From NCBI GenBank assembly GCA_913061335.1, contig CAJXTP010000002.1, positions 1 to 38,342 on the forward strand: a stretch of 38,342 nucleotides of DNA, in the 5' to 3' direction. Of the stretch, positions 1 through 8,063 are shown in pieces. A program made the position numbers and the translations under genes. Each line of letters begins with the position of its first letter. The first letter of the stretch is position 1. Origin of the DNA: an uncultured Loktanella sp. GTDB taxonomy: Bacteria; Pseudomonadota; Alphaproteobacteria; Rhodobacterales; Rhodobacteraceae. The notes under the pieces were generated by a model that saw nothing but the letters and a program-made list of their open reading frames with translations, did no database searches and was not told where the DNA came from.

Positions 1-49
1 ACGAGATGTAGAGAGGTCTCGTGGGCTCGGAGATGTGTATAAGAGACAG
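1..49 (+). other. Nextera adapter with i7 index (sequencing artefact)
   Basis: Bases 1-7 match the end of the Illumina P7 primer, 8-15 (GTAGAGAG) are an i7 index in primer orientation, 16-30 are the Nextera read-2 linker, and 31-49 are the 19-base Tn5 mosaic end ending in AGACAG. This is library adapter, not genome. A spurious open frame starting in it yields the well-known contaminating peptide MGSEMCIRDS. Any protein predicted to begin here is false. Confidence 0.98.
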
Positions 50-393
50 TAATCGCCTGCCTCGCCGACAAAGGGCCGCGCGATCACCCGGCCCACGCGC
101 ATCTTGTGCAGCGTCGGGGCAAGCGTTTCACAAAGATCATAGAGCCGGTCCAACCCGAAGCTTTCCTCATGCGCCGCGATCTGGAAGACGCTGTCGGCGG
201 AGGTGTAGCAGATGGGCCAGCCGGTTTCCTGATGGCGTTCGCCCTCGGCCTCGATGATGGCGGTGCCCGGCGCGTGGCGATTGCCCAGGATACCATCCAC
301 ACCGGCAATCCGCTTCACCTCTTCTACAAGATCATCGGGAAAGGCGGGCTGCTCATCCGGGAAATAGGTCCAGTCCCACGGCACCGGCACGCC
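50..393 (-). CDS. deoB: Phosphopentomutase fragment, foreign and chimeric
   Basis: Read on the minus strand from about 393 down to 50, this encodes an uninterrupted internal DeoB segment: GVPVPWDWTYFPDEQPAFP, then GVDGILGNRHAPGT, ETGWPICYTSADSVFQIAAH, LHKMRVGRVIARPFVGEAG. It aligns residue for residue with the native plus-strand DeoB that begins at 389, but with many substitutions (for example HVFPNTNPAFP in the native copy against TYFPDEQPAFP here) and visibly higher GC. It is therefore a homologue from a different, probably related, organism rather than a copy of the native gene. It is cut by the adapter at its downstream end and by the chimeric join at its upstream end. It should not be counted as a gene of this genome. 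Confidence 0.85.
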
Positions 394-435
394 GTCGGGC
401 CATTGGGAATTGGCGGGCGTGCCGGTGCCGTGGGA
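374..435. repeat. 20-bp inverted repeat at chimeric deoB join
   Basis: Positions 374-393 and 416-435 are perfect reverse complements of each other with 22 bases between them. Both arms encode the conserved DeoB motif GVPVPW, one on each strand, so the palindrome arises because two deoB genes are fused head to head. The plus-strand frame is normal from the TPSGHWELAG motif (389 onward). Just upstream it turns into HGTG, which does not fit DeoB, so the switch point lies at about 389-393. Confidence 0.85.
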
Positions 436-1300
436 ATGGCACGTTTTCCCAAACACCAACCCCGCCTTTCCGCCCGAAATCACAAAAGCCATCTGCGACG
501 CGGCTGGCACCGACGGTATATTGGGCAATCGCTATGCGTCTGGCACCCAAGTATTAGACGACGAAGGCCCCGCGCATATGACGTCGGGCTGGCCGATTTG
601 TTATACATCAGTGGATTCAGTTCTGCAGATTGCGGCGCACGAAGGCACGTTTGGACGCGACCGGTTGATCAAACTTTGCAAAGACATCTCGCCGATGTTG
701 CATAAACTAAAACTTGGGCGCGTGATCGCTCGGCCCTTCATCGGGGATGCTAAAAACGGGTTTGAACGCACCGAATACCGCCGTGATTTCGCGATTGCAC
801 CGCCGTCAGATACGCTTTGCGATATGGCCCATGCCGCAGGTCACCGCGTTGAAGCTATTGGGAAAATTGGCGACATATTTTCCATGCGCGGGATCGATGA
901 GGTCTATAAAGGCCGTGATGCCGCACTGATGGGTCACTTGCATGATCGGGTCGATGCAGCCCCTGACGGTACATTCGTTTTTGCCAATTTCGTGGAATTT
1001 GACAGCCAATATGGGCACCGACGTGACGTCGCGGGTTACGCTGCACATCTGGAATGGTTTAATGCTGAACTATCTCGCATTTTACCGCGCTTGCGCGACG
1101 ATGACCTGCTGATCGTGACGGCAGACCACGGCAATGATCCGACGTGGATCGGCACTGATCATACGCGCGAACGGGTCCCTGTGTTGGTGCACGGGATCGG
1201 CAATAAACAATTGGGCCACGTGGCCTTTGTGGACGTCGGCGCATCCGTCGCACGCCACCTGAACATCCCATATTCTGGGGAAGGACGCAGCTTCTTATGA
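389..1300 (+). CDS. deoB: Phosphopentomutase, 5'-truncated
   Basis: DeoB interconverts (deoxy)ribose-1-phosphate and (deoxy)ribose-5-phosphate in nucleoside salvage; it is a cytosolic, Mn-dependent enzyme of the alkaline phosphatase superfamily. Visible motifs are TPSGHWELAGVPVPWEW, ILGNRYASGT, GWPICYTSVDSVLQIAAHEGTFG, VIARPFIG, NFVEFDSQYGHRRD and the metal-site segment VTADHGNDPTW followed by DHTRERVPVLV. The N-terminal catalytic part is missing because the true sequence ends at the chimeric join, so the reading frame is open at the left; the ATG at 410 lies inside the domain and is not the real start. The stop codon overlaps the add start (ATGA at 1297-1300), so the two genes are translationally coupled in a salvage operon. 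Confidence 0.93.
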   Translation, partial: TPSGHWELAGVPVPWEWHVFPNTNPAFPPEITKAICDAAGTDGILGNRYASGTQVLDDEGPAHMTSGWPICYTSVDSVLQIAAHEGTFGRDRLIKLCKDISPMLHKLKLGRVIARPFIGDAKNGFERTEYRRDFAIAPPSDTLCDMAHAAGHRVEAIGKIGDIFSMRGIDEVYKGRDAALMGHLHDRVDAAPDGTFVFANFVEFDSQYGHRRDVAGYAAHLEWFNAELSRILPRLRDDDLLIVTADHGNDPTWIGTDHTRERVPVLVHGIGNKQLGHVAFVDVGASVARHLNIPYSGEGRSFL

Positions 1301-2286
1301 CTTATCAATCGATGCCAAAAGTGGAAATTCATCACCACATCGAAGGCGCGGCACCGCCAAAATTCATCGCGAGCTTAGCCCGCGAAAAGAACATCGACAT
1401 CTCTCGGATCTTTGATGCAGATGGCAATTATGCCTATGCAGGTTTTGCCGAATTCCTAAGCACCTATGAGGCTGCTTGCGAGCCGCTGACAGGCCCGCAA
1501 GAATTCTACCGATTGACCAAAGCGATCTTGGAGGAGGCGGCTGAACACGGCGTCGTCTACCTTGAAACGTTTATTTCTCCTGATTTCTGCGGCGGCGGCG
1601 ATGTATCCGCATGGCGCGATTATGTCGCGGCAATTGAACAAGCGGCGACCGAGGCAGAGCGCGACGCGGGCATCACTCTGCGTGGGATTGCCACAGCCGT
1701 TCGCCATTTCGGCCCCGATAATGCCAAAGCATCCTCGCGCTGTGCGGCGGAAACAAAGGGCGATTTCATCACCGGATTTGGGATGGGCGGGGCGGAAACC
1801 CACCTGCGCCCACGCGATTTTGCCTATGCCTACGACATGGCCCGCGAGGCTGGATTACAATTGACCTGTCACGCAGGTGAATGGGGTGGGTCAGACATGG
1901 TTGCCGAAACCATCCACGATCTTGGGGTCAACCGGATCGGCCACGGTATCCACGTCATGCAAGACCCCAAATTGGTGGCTGAAGCCGTCGAAAAGGACAT
2001 CGTATTCGAGGTGTGCCCGGGATCAAACGTATCGCTTGGCGCTGTAACCGGATGGGACGCGCACCCGATTGCGGCGATGCGTGATGCGGGGCTGAAGGTG
2101 ACCGTATCCACCGATGACCCGCCGTTTTTCCACACGACGATGACCAATGAATTCACCATGCTGAGCAATACATTCGGCTGGGATACGGCTGACTTTGACG
2201 CGCTCAACCAAACAGCATTGGAAGCAGCATACTGCGACGATGAAACGCGCGCCAAAATTGCCAAAAAATTAGGAAAAGTAACATGA
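1297..2286 (+). CDS. add: Adenosine deaminase
   Basis: Hydrolytic deamination of (deoxy)adenosine to (deoxy)inosine with a single Zn ion, feeding purine salvage together with the neighbouring DeoB. It is 329 residues, normal for bacterial Add. Zn ligands H12 and H14 lie in the N-terminal EIHHHIEGA strand (more usual is HxHLxG); H192 is in CHAGE (192-195, with the catalytic Glu), H216 in RIGHG, and the Asp pair at 273-274 in STDDPPFF. All catalytic positions are present, so it should be active. The start overlaps the deoB stop and its own stop overlaps upp (ATGA both times), giving a tight deoB-add-upp operon. An adenine deaminase-like subfamily cannot be excluded from the sequence alone. Confidence 0.93.
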   Translation: MTYQSMPKVEIHHHIEGAAPPKFIASLAREKNIDISRIFDADGNYAYAGFAEFLSTYEAACEPLTGPQEFYRLTKAILEEAAEHGVVYLETFISPDFCGGGDVSAWRDYVAAIEQAATEAERDAGITLRGIATAVRHFGPDNAKASSRCAAETKGDFITGFGMGGAETHLRPRDFAYAYDMAREAGLQLTCHAGEWGGSDMVAETIHDLGVNRIGHGIHVMQDPKLVAEAVEKDIVFEVCPGSNVSLGAVTGWDAHPIAAMRDAGLKVTVSTDDPPFFHTTMTNEFTMLSNTFGWDTADFDALNQTALEAAYCDDETRAKIAKKLGKVT

Positions 2287-2915
2287 CTGAGCACCTGATC
2301 CACGTCCAACATCCACTCGTGCAGCACAAGCTGTCGATCATGCGCGACAAGGCCACGTCAACTGCGCAATTCCGCCAGCTTTTGCGCGAAATCAGCCAGC
2401 TACTGGCCTATGAAATCACGCGCAATCTGCCGATGACCACACGGTCCATCGAGACGCCGATGCAGACAATGGACGCACCGGTTCTTGACGGTAAAAAGCT
2501 GGCGCTTGTGTCGATTTTGCGGGCTGGTAACGGCTTGCTTGATGGCGTTTTGGAATTGATCCCATCGGCGCGCGTCGGCTTTGTCGGATTGTACCGCGAC
2601 GAGAAAACGCTCAAACCAGTCGAGTATTATTTCAAGGTACCAACCGCGCTCAAGGACCGATTGGTCATCGCCGTTGACCCGATGTTGGCCACCGGTAATT
2701 CATCCGTCGCCGCGATTGATCGGCTCAAACAGGCAGGTGCTGTGAATATTCGTTTCTTGTGCTTACTGGCATCCCCCGAAGGGATCGCGCGGATGAAAGA
2801 AGCCCATCCAGACGTGCAGATCGTCACAGCAGCAGTGGACAGCCACCTCAATGACCATGGATATATTGTACCAGGGCTAGGGGATGCGGGAGACCGGATG
2901 TTCGGCACCAAATAA
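2283..2915 (+). CDS. upp: Uracil phosphoribosyltransferase
   Basis: Converts uracil and PRPP to UMP, the pyrimidine salvage step. The protein is 210 residues, the usual length. The PRPP-binding loop DPMLATG is at residues 132-138, followed by NSSVAAIDRLK where many Upp proteins have GGS. The uracil-binding C-terminal segment YIVPGLGDAGDRMFGTK is intact. The start ATG overlaps the add stop (2283-2286), so it is the last gene of the salvage operon. I see no convincing terminator in the short gap to the next gene. Confidence 0.95.
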   Translation: MTEHLIHVQHPLVQHKLSIMRDKATSTAQFRQLLREISQLLAYEITRNLPMTTRSIETPMQTMDAPVLDGKKLALVSILRAGNGLLDGVLELIPSARVGFVGLYRDEKTLKPVEYYFKVPTALKDRLVIAVDPMLATGNSSVAAIDRLKQAGAVNIRFLCLLASPEGIARMKEAHPDVQIVTAAVDSHLNDHGYIVPGLGDAGDRMFGTK

Positions 2916-3002
2916 GCCTAAAATTGACCCTAAAACGGGAACAATTGCTTTACAAAATGGGGATTGTTCGGCATCCTACCACAATATCTTGTGGGGGCAC
3001 GC

Positions 3003-4313
3003 ATGAACTATCGCGAAATCTTAGGCGCAGCAGCGCTGGCGCTTATTCTTTCAGGTCAGTCGGTTCAGGCGCAATCAAGCGGTGTGCCGTCCGAATTTCC
3101 ACCGTCTAGTTTTTCTGGAAACCAGTTCGTCGATAGTGATGGCTGTGCCTTTATCCGCGCCGGTGTTGGTGGTGTCGTCACGTGGGTGCCGCGCGTTGAT
3201 CGCCGCCGCAATCAGCTGTGCAGTTTTCAATCTACCTTCGCTCAGACGGCGCGCGCGCCAATGGTCACGCAACCAGCCGGTGATGTAGATGCGCCAATGC
3301 AGACAGTGGCGTCGATCACGACAGCGCCCAATCTTGTTCGAATTCCAACGGCGACCACGGCAACAGCACGGTCACCCCAAATTGTGCGCAACGCGCCAGT
3401 ATTGGCCGTAGCGCCTGTTGTGGCACCAACCCCGCAAGTTGCGCCTTTGCGAACCAAGGCGGCGCTTTGCGTTGGGCGGACCGGCCTGCAGCAGGGTTTC
3501 GTCAGCTCAACAACAGGTAAGACGATTGATTGTGGGGGGGCTGCGCCCGTGCCTGCAGCAGCCGCTGCTGCGCCATTGCGCATGACAATGGCGCAAATTT
3601 GCGCCGATATGCGTACAACAGGCCGAAGCTTTGTAAACGCGCAAACCGGTGCTGCGGTGCGCTGTGGCCCGCAAACCCAATCGTTGACAGCAATGGCACC
3701 GACGGGTCCGGCGACGCCAAGTGTGCCAACTGCGACACCGCGTCGTTTGGCGGCAGCAAACTGCCCCGCGACGATGTTATTCGTAGCTGGGCAAGACGTG
3801 CGTTGCGGACCACAGACCCAGCCAATCACAACACGCACCACGACATTTGATGCCAGTGCCCAGGTCACGCGCAGCTCGGTCAGCGTGTCGACAGCTCCGC
3901 TGCTTGGACCCAAACCAATTCCAGCATCCAACCCGCGCGGCGCATCTCAGCGCGAGGTTCTGCCAGTGGCAGATGGCTACACGCGCGTTTGGGGTGACGG
4001 ACGTCATAACCCGAACCGTGGCCTGCCGCAGACCGCCGCGATTGTAGCATCAACATTTGAAGCCCGCGTATCGACACGCACCGCACCCGTTGCCACCACG
4101 CACCGCTATGTGCAGGTCGGCGTCTTTGCAAACGCGGGCAACGCCCAAGCCTTGGGTCAGCGCTTCATGGGAATGGGCCTGCCGGTTGGCTTGGCCAATT
4201 CATCACGTGGCAAAGTCGTCGTGCTGGGGCCATTCGCCAGCGCAAATGCATTGAACCGTGGGCTGACAGCCGCACGTGGCGCTGGTTTCAGCGACGCATA
4301 CACACGGAACTAA
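3003..4313 (+). CDS. Secreted SPOR-domain protein with Cys-paired repeats
   Basis: About 436 residues. I prefer the ATG at 3003 over the upstream one at 2964: it starts a clear signal peptide (MNYREILGAAALALILSG, cleavage near VQAQ) and has GGGGGC just before it. After the signal, a segment QFVDSDGCAFIRAGVGG...LCSF with two Cys is followed by a long Ala/Thr/Pro-rich linker. Embedded in it are three short related units (about 3462-3539, 3592-3678, 3751-3819), each running Cys, 15-20 residues with FV..., then a DCGG/RCGPQ Cys. Residues about 367-436 form a SPOR domain (HRYVQVGVFANAGNAQALG... VVVLGPFAS), which in characterised proteins binds denuded septal peptidoglycan. A periplasmic or cell-wall role at division is likely; no enzymatic domain is seen. 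Confidence 0.8.
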   Translation: MNYREILGAAALALILSGQSVQAQSSGVPSEFPPSSFSGNQFVDSDGCAFIRAGVGGVVTWVPRVDRRRNQLCSFQSTFAQTARAPMVTQPAGDVDAPMQTVASITTAPNLVRIPTATTATARSPQIVRNAPVLAVAPVVAPTPQVAPLRTKAALCVGRTGLQQGFVSSTTGKTIDCGGAAPVPAAAAAAPLRMTMAQICADMRTTGRSFVNAQTGAAVRCGPQTQSLTAMAPTGPATPSVPTATPRRLAAANCPATMLFVAGQDVRCGPQTQPITTRTTTFDASAQVTRSSVSVSTAPLLGPKPIPASNPRGASQREVLPVADGYTRVWGDGRHNPNRGLPQTAAIVASTFEARVSTRTAPVATTHRYVQVGVFANAGNAQALGQRFMGMGLPVGLANSSRGKVVVLGPFASANALNRGLTAARGAGFSDAYTRN

Positions 4314-4326
4314 CCAGTCTCCCGGG

Positions 4327-4360
4327 AAAAGGCCTCGCGGTTCTTTATGCGAGGCCTTTT
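4327..4360. terminator. Bidirectional rho-independent terminator
   Basis: A perfect 12-bp stem (AAAAGGCCTCGC at 4327-4338 with its complement at 4349-4360) and a 10-base loop, giving T runs on both strands. It sits between the convergent SPOR gene and the minus-strand gene ending at 4372, so it probably serves both. Confidence 0.9.
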
Positions 4361-4371
4361 CTTGTGCGCAT

Positions 4372-5391
4372 TTAAATATTGCAAATACCCTGCAGGCGGA
4401 TCCAGTTGGCGTCTGACAGAATTTCCGGCTCGTCGCGTTCGGCAAACGCGTCAGCTTCGATCAATTTGACCGTCTGCGCGTCAGACCCGTCGCGGGCAAA
4501 TGCAAAGGGTGTTGTTGGGATTTGGGCTGCTGCAAACGCCGCAATCAAATCATCCTCATCTGCAAGCGTTGGATCGGCCTCTGTCAGGCTGCGGGCGTAG
4601 TCGGCCAATACGTCTGACGGCAGGTTTCCAGTGGTCAAAAGACCCATCGTCTGACGCAAACCGACAGCTTGTAGGACAGACGCAAGCGGGTCAGCGCCGC
4701 GCCGCGCCGCAATCGCAGCAATGACATATCCGGCAGGCACCGCAGGGTCATCGGCATTTTCAACGATGCGACGATCAAGCGCGATAATACCGCCGGTCAT
4801 TGCCACAGCACCTTGGGCCAACTGCGGCAAGATAACAATTCGGCCTTTAGCCTCAGCGCCAAGCAAACGGGTGTGCAGCAGCGCAAGCGCAGTAACCCCG
4901 TCAGCATCACGGCATCGCGGCCCCGTTAGCTTTTGCACATGTCCCAAAATGACAGTGCCGATCTCGGCGCGCTTTGATTGCGGAACAACAGATACGGTCT
5001 GACGAGTTAGCGCATCAGGCAGCCAGAAAACCGCCAAGGCGGCAGTACCCGCCACAAACCCAAGCGTGATGAAATGCCGTAGCTTGCCGCGCTGCGGGCG
5101 TGACCTCGCGAGCGTCTTGCGGACCTTTTCAATCGCGCCAATCATCAGATCATCGTCGATTTCCAACGTCTCAACAGCGCCCTCATCGGGGGTGAAAACC
5201 GCAGGGCGTTTGCCGGGGTTTTGACGAATAACAGCGGGCAGGGACCAATGGGTCAGCGGGCGGCCGGCGCCATCTGTGATGACCAGCGTCGCATTGCCAA
5301 ACGCAACGACCACATCACGGCGTTGCACATCCAAATTGGCGCGCCAAATTCCGCTGCTTTCCAGCCGTTCATATTCACGGAGTGCCGTCAT
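4372..5391 (-). CDS. One-TM protein of unknown function, possibly M48-like
   Basis: 339 residues. The N-terminal ~105 residues look cytosolic (MTALREYERLE..., charged, ending KTLARSRPQRGKLRH). A single membrane segment follows (FITLGFVAGTAALAVFWLP), then a long C-terminal domain outside the membrane. That domain contains GRIVILPQLAQGAVAMTGG, IIALDRRIVEN and a DPLASVLQAVGLRQTMGLLTTG stretch. The pattern 'AxxLPGG-IxxxRxLVE' followed by a helix recalls M48 metallopeptidases around their HExxH helix. Here that helix reads AGYVIAAIAARRGAD, with no HExxH, so if related it is not a zinc protease. I recognise it only as a conserved Rhodobacteraceae-type hypothetical. It is a stand-alone gene ending at the shared terminator; the ribosome site before ATG 5391 is weak (AGCAGG close to the start). 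Confidence 0.6.
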   Translation of the reverse strand: MTALREYERLESSGIWRANLDVQRRDVVVAFGNATLVITDGAGRPLTHWSLPAVIRQNPGKRPAVFTPDEGAVETLEIDDDLMIGAIEKVRKTLARSRPQRGKLRHFITLGFVAGTAALAVFWLPDALTRQTVSVVPQSKRAEIGTVILGHVQKLTGPRCRDADGVTALALLHTRLLGAEAKGRIVILPQLAQGAVAMTGGIIALDRRIVENADDPAVPAGYVIAAIAARRGADPLASVLQAVGLRQTMGLLTTGNLPSDVLADYARSLTEADPTLADEDDLIAAFAAAQIPTTPFAFARDGSDAQTVKLIEADAFAERDEPEILSDANWIRLQGICNI

Positions 5392-5453
5392 GTGCCTGCT
5401 TTTTGTTGCTTGACCTGCAGCTTAACGGGCGACGGCGCATTTGGGTAGATGGG

Positions 5454-7079
5454 TTAGATGCCTTTTGCGATCACGCGCAGTTCAAATTTCTGGATCTTAC
5501 CCGTCGAGGTTTTCGGCAATTCAAGAAACACAACTCGCTTGGGGCATTTGAACCCTGCAATACGGCTGCGGGTATGGGCAATAATCTCGGCCTCGTCGGC
5601 CACAGCGCCTTCTTTTAATTCGACAAACGCGCAAGGCACTTCGCCCCATTTATCGTCTGGCTTGGCCACAACAGCGCATAGGTTCACTGCCGCGTGGTGC
5701 ATGATCGCGCCCTCAACTTCGACAGAGCTGATGTTCTCGCCGCCAGAAATGATGATGTCCTTGGCGCGGTCGGCAATCTGCATGTACCCATTTGAATGCT
5801 GGATCGCCAAATCTTCGGAATGGAAATAGCCGCCGGAAAACGCCTTTTGGGTCGCTTCAGGGTTCTTGTAATACCCCTTCATCACGGAATTTCCGCGCAT
5901 GACAATCTCGCCTTGGGTGGCGCCATCCATCGTGACTTGGACCATCTTGTCGTCCATCACTGTGATGCTTTCCATCACTGGAAACGCCACGCCTTGCTGC
6001 GCCTTAATGCTGGCCTGTTCGTCCTCGGGCAATGCGCCCCACGCATCATCCCAAATGCATTCGGTCACATGACCATAGGTTTCGGTCAGCCCGTAAACTT
6101 GGGTGATGTTGAAGCCCAGCTTACCAACCGCAGCCAAGGTCGCGGGGGCGGGCGGTGCACCAGCAGTGAACACCTCAACAGTGTGATCAAAATCGCGGCG
6201 CTCTTCGTCTCTTGCATTCACGATCAGGTTCAAAACAATCGGCGCACCGCCAAAATGCGTGACCCCGTGGTCGCCAATCGCGGCGTAAATCGACTTCGCC
6301 GATACATCGCGACAGCACACAACCGTGCCGCCAAGTGCAGGCAACATCCACGTGTGGTTCCAGCCGTTACAGTGAAATAGCGGCACAATCTGTAGGTATT
6401 TGATGAACAGAGGCAACTGCCAAGAAATCGGCGTTCCCATCGTCATCATATACGCGCCGCGATGGTGGTACACGACACCCTTGGGGCGACCCGTGGTGCC
6501 GGACGTGTAATTCAGCGCAAGGCTCTCCCATTCATCCGTGGGCATGACCCAGACAAAGGCAGGATCACCTGTCGCCAGAAAATCTTCGTAATTGATTTGT
6601 TCGCCAATCGCAGGGACGCCAGCAACCGGATCAGGGACCTCAATGATCAACGGGGCAGGGCCATCCATCAGATCAACCGCTTGCATAACCATCGGCAGGA
6701 ATTGACTATCGACCAACGCGGCCTTGGCCTCACCGTGGTCGAAAATATACGCGACCGTGTCCACGTCCAAACGGGTGTTAATCGTGTTCAACACAGCGCC
6801 ACACGCAGGCACACCAAACGCGGCCTCGGACTGGGCCGGAATATTCGGCAACAACGTCGCAACAACATCGCCAGACTTGATCCCCGCCTTCGACAATGCA
6901 GACGCCAGCCGCGTCGCGCGGTCGTGATACTGCGCATAGGTCAGGCGCGTATCACCATAGATCAGCGCCTCGCGGTCCGCAAAAACAACCGCCGCGCGGT
7001 TCAGGTGTGACAGAGGGGTCAGCGGAACATAGTTCGCTTCACACTTGCCCAAGCCGGTTTCATCAGCCATCCATCCCAT
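5454..7079 (-). CDS. AMP-forming acyl-CoA synthetase (ANL superfamily)
   Basis: Activates a carboxylic acid to its acyl-CoA via an acyl-adenylate. 541 residues, a standard length. The AMP/phosphate loop YTSGTTGRPKG is at 191-201, the YGLTETYG motif at 329-336, the HSED motif at 420-423 (where TGD is commoner), the hinge segment DRAKDIIISGGEN at 437-449, and the C-terminal catalytic Lys at about 528 in PKTSTGKIQK. All steps of the reaction are therefore supported. The subfamily resembles FadD-like medium/long-chain and plant-type acyl-activating enzymes; I cannot fix the substrate. Start at 7079 is supported by GGGAGG eight bases upstream. It is transcribed divergently from the EamA permease, sharing a roughly 90-bp promoter gap. 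It may supply the beta-oxidation genes further right. Confidence 0.88.
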   Translation of the reverse strand: MGWMADETGLGKCEANYVPLTPLSHLNRAAVVFADREALIYGDTRLTYAQYHDRATRLASALSKAGIKSGDVVATLLPNIPAQSEAAFGVPACGAVLNTINTRLDVDTVAYIFDHGEAKAALVDSQFLPMVMQAVDLMDGPAPLIIEVPDPVAGVPAIGEQINYEDFLATGDPAFVWVMPTDEWESLALNYTSGTTGRPKGVVYHHRGAYMMTMGTPISWQLPLFIKYLQIVPLFHCNGWNHTWMLPALGGTVVCCRDVSAKSIYAAIGDHGVTHFGGAPIVLNLIVNARDEERRDFDHTVEVFTAGAPPAPATLAAVGKLGFNITQVYGLTETYGHVTECIWDDAWGALPEDEQASIKAQQGVAFPVMESITVMDDKMVQVTMDGATQGEIVMRGNSVMKGYYKNPEATQKAFSGGYFHSEDLAIQHSNGYMQIADRAKDIIISGGENISSVEVEGAIMHHAAVNLCAVVAKPDDKWGEVPCAFVELKEGAVADEAEIIAHTRSRIAGFKCPKRVVFLELPKTSTGKIQKFELRVIAKGI

Positions 7080-7166
7080 AGGTGTATCCTCCCAACGCGC
7101 TATTTCCGCGACATTAGGATATGTAAGACATTTAAATCAATGGGCGATTTCATCGGGGTGAAACAG

Positions 7167-8063
7167 ATGACAACAACGGTACAACCACGCCAAGCGGCCT
7201 TTCTGATCCTCGCGGGCATGATGACGCTCGGATTTACGGATAATCTGTTGCCGTACATATCCGCCGATAGCTCGCTGTGGCAGTTCCACTTTATCCGGAG
7301 CAGTCTGGTCCTAAGTGCGCTGATCGTGGCATCGGCCTTGGGGGCAGGCGCGCTTTGGCCGCGCAAACCGCTTGCGGTCATTGGGCGCAGCTTGTTCCAA
7401 GCAGGCGCGTTGCTGATCTACTTTGGCTGCATCGCGATTATGCCCATCGGAGTGGTAATCGCAGGGCTGTTCACCGCACCGTTATTTGTGCTGATCATCT
7501 CGGTCATCTTTCAGGGCAAATCCGTGGGGCCAATACGCTGGCTCGCGGTTGGCATCGGTTTTCTAGGCGCGCTCATGGTGATCCGACCTGACCCCAGCGC
7601 GCTTGACCCCATTTCATTTTTGCCGATTTTTGCAGGCCTGCTTTACGCCATCGGGGCCATCGCGACACGCGCGTGGTGCGAAGGCGAGCACACCCTGACA
7701 TTGACCGCATGGTTTTTTGTCATGCTCCTGATTTTCGGCGGCATCGGCATATTGGTTTTGCCAAGTGGCGGGGCACTTGGTGCCGAAGGGTTCCCGCTGC
7801 GTGGCTGGATGCCGGTCACTGGGACAATGCTCGGTTGGTACGCGGTGCTTGCGATCGGCGCGCTTATCGGGATCGCGTTCGTGTTTCGTGGCTACCAAAT
7901 CGGCGAGGCTTCAAGCGTCGCCATTTTTGAATACTCGCTGCTAATTTTCGCAAGCTTTTGGGCATGGACTCTGTGGGGTGAAACCGTGCCGCTGTTAGGT
8001 CTGATCGGCATGGCGCTAATCGTCGGGGCAGGGGTCATTATCACGGTGCGGTCCGACCCATGA
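7167..8063 (+). CDS. EamA/DMT-family transporter
   Basis: About 298 residues, almost entirely hydrophobic, with around ten predicted membrane helices in two halves: the drug/metabolite transporter fold (two EamA repeats). Family members move amino acids, metabolites or drugs across the inner membrane; the substrate is not predictable here. I choose ATG 7167 (MTTTVQPRQAAFLILAG) because GGGGTG precedes it by six bases; the in-frame ATG at 7140 would add nine residues and has no good ribosome site. The stop overlaps the next gene (ATGA, 8060-8063), so it forms an operon with the sulfotransferase-like gene. Confidence 0.85.
   Translation: MTTTVQPRQAAFLILAGMMTLGFTDNLLPYISADSSLWQFHFIRSSLVLSALIVASALGAGALWPRKPLAVIGRSLFQAGALLIYFGCIAIMPIGVVIAGLFTAPLFVLIISVIFQGKSVGPIRWLAVGIGFLGALMVIRPDPSALDPISFLPIFAGLLYAIGAIATRAWCEGEHTLTLTAWFFVMLLIFGGIGILVLPSGGALGAEGFPLRGWMPVTGTMLGWYAVLAIGALIGIAFVFRGYQIGEASSVAIFEYSLLIFASFWAWTLWGETVPLLGLIGMALIVGAGVIITVRSDP

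Noticed and set aside
21..257. Plus-strand open frame starting MGSEMCIRDS
   Set aside because: The start lies in Nextera adapter and the rest is antisense to the foreign deoB piece.
5796..7010. Two plus-strand frames of 194 and 182 codons
   Set aside because: Shadows of the minus-strand acyl-CoA synthetase.
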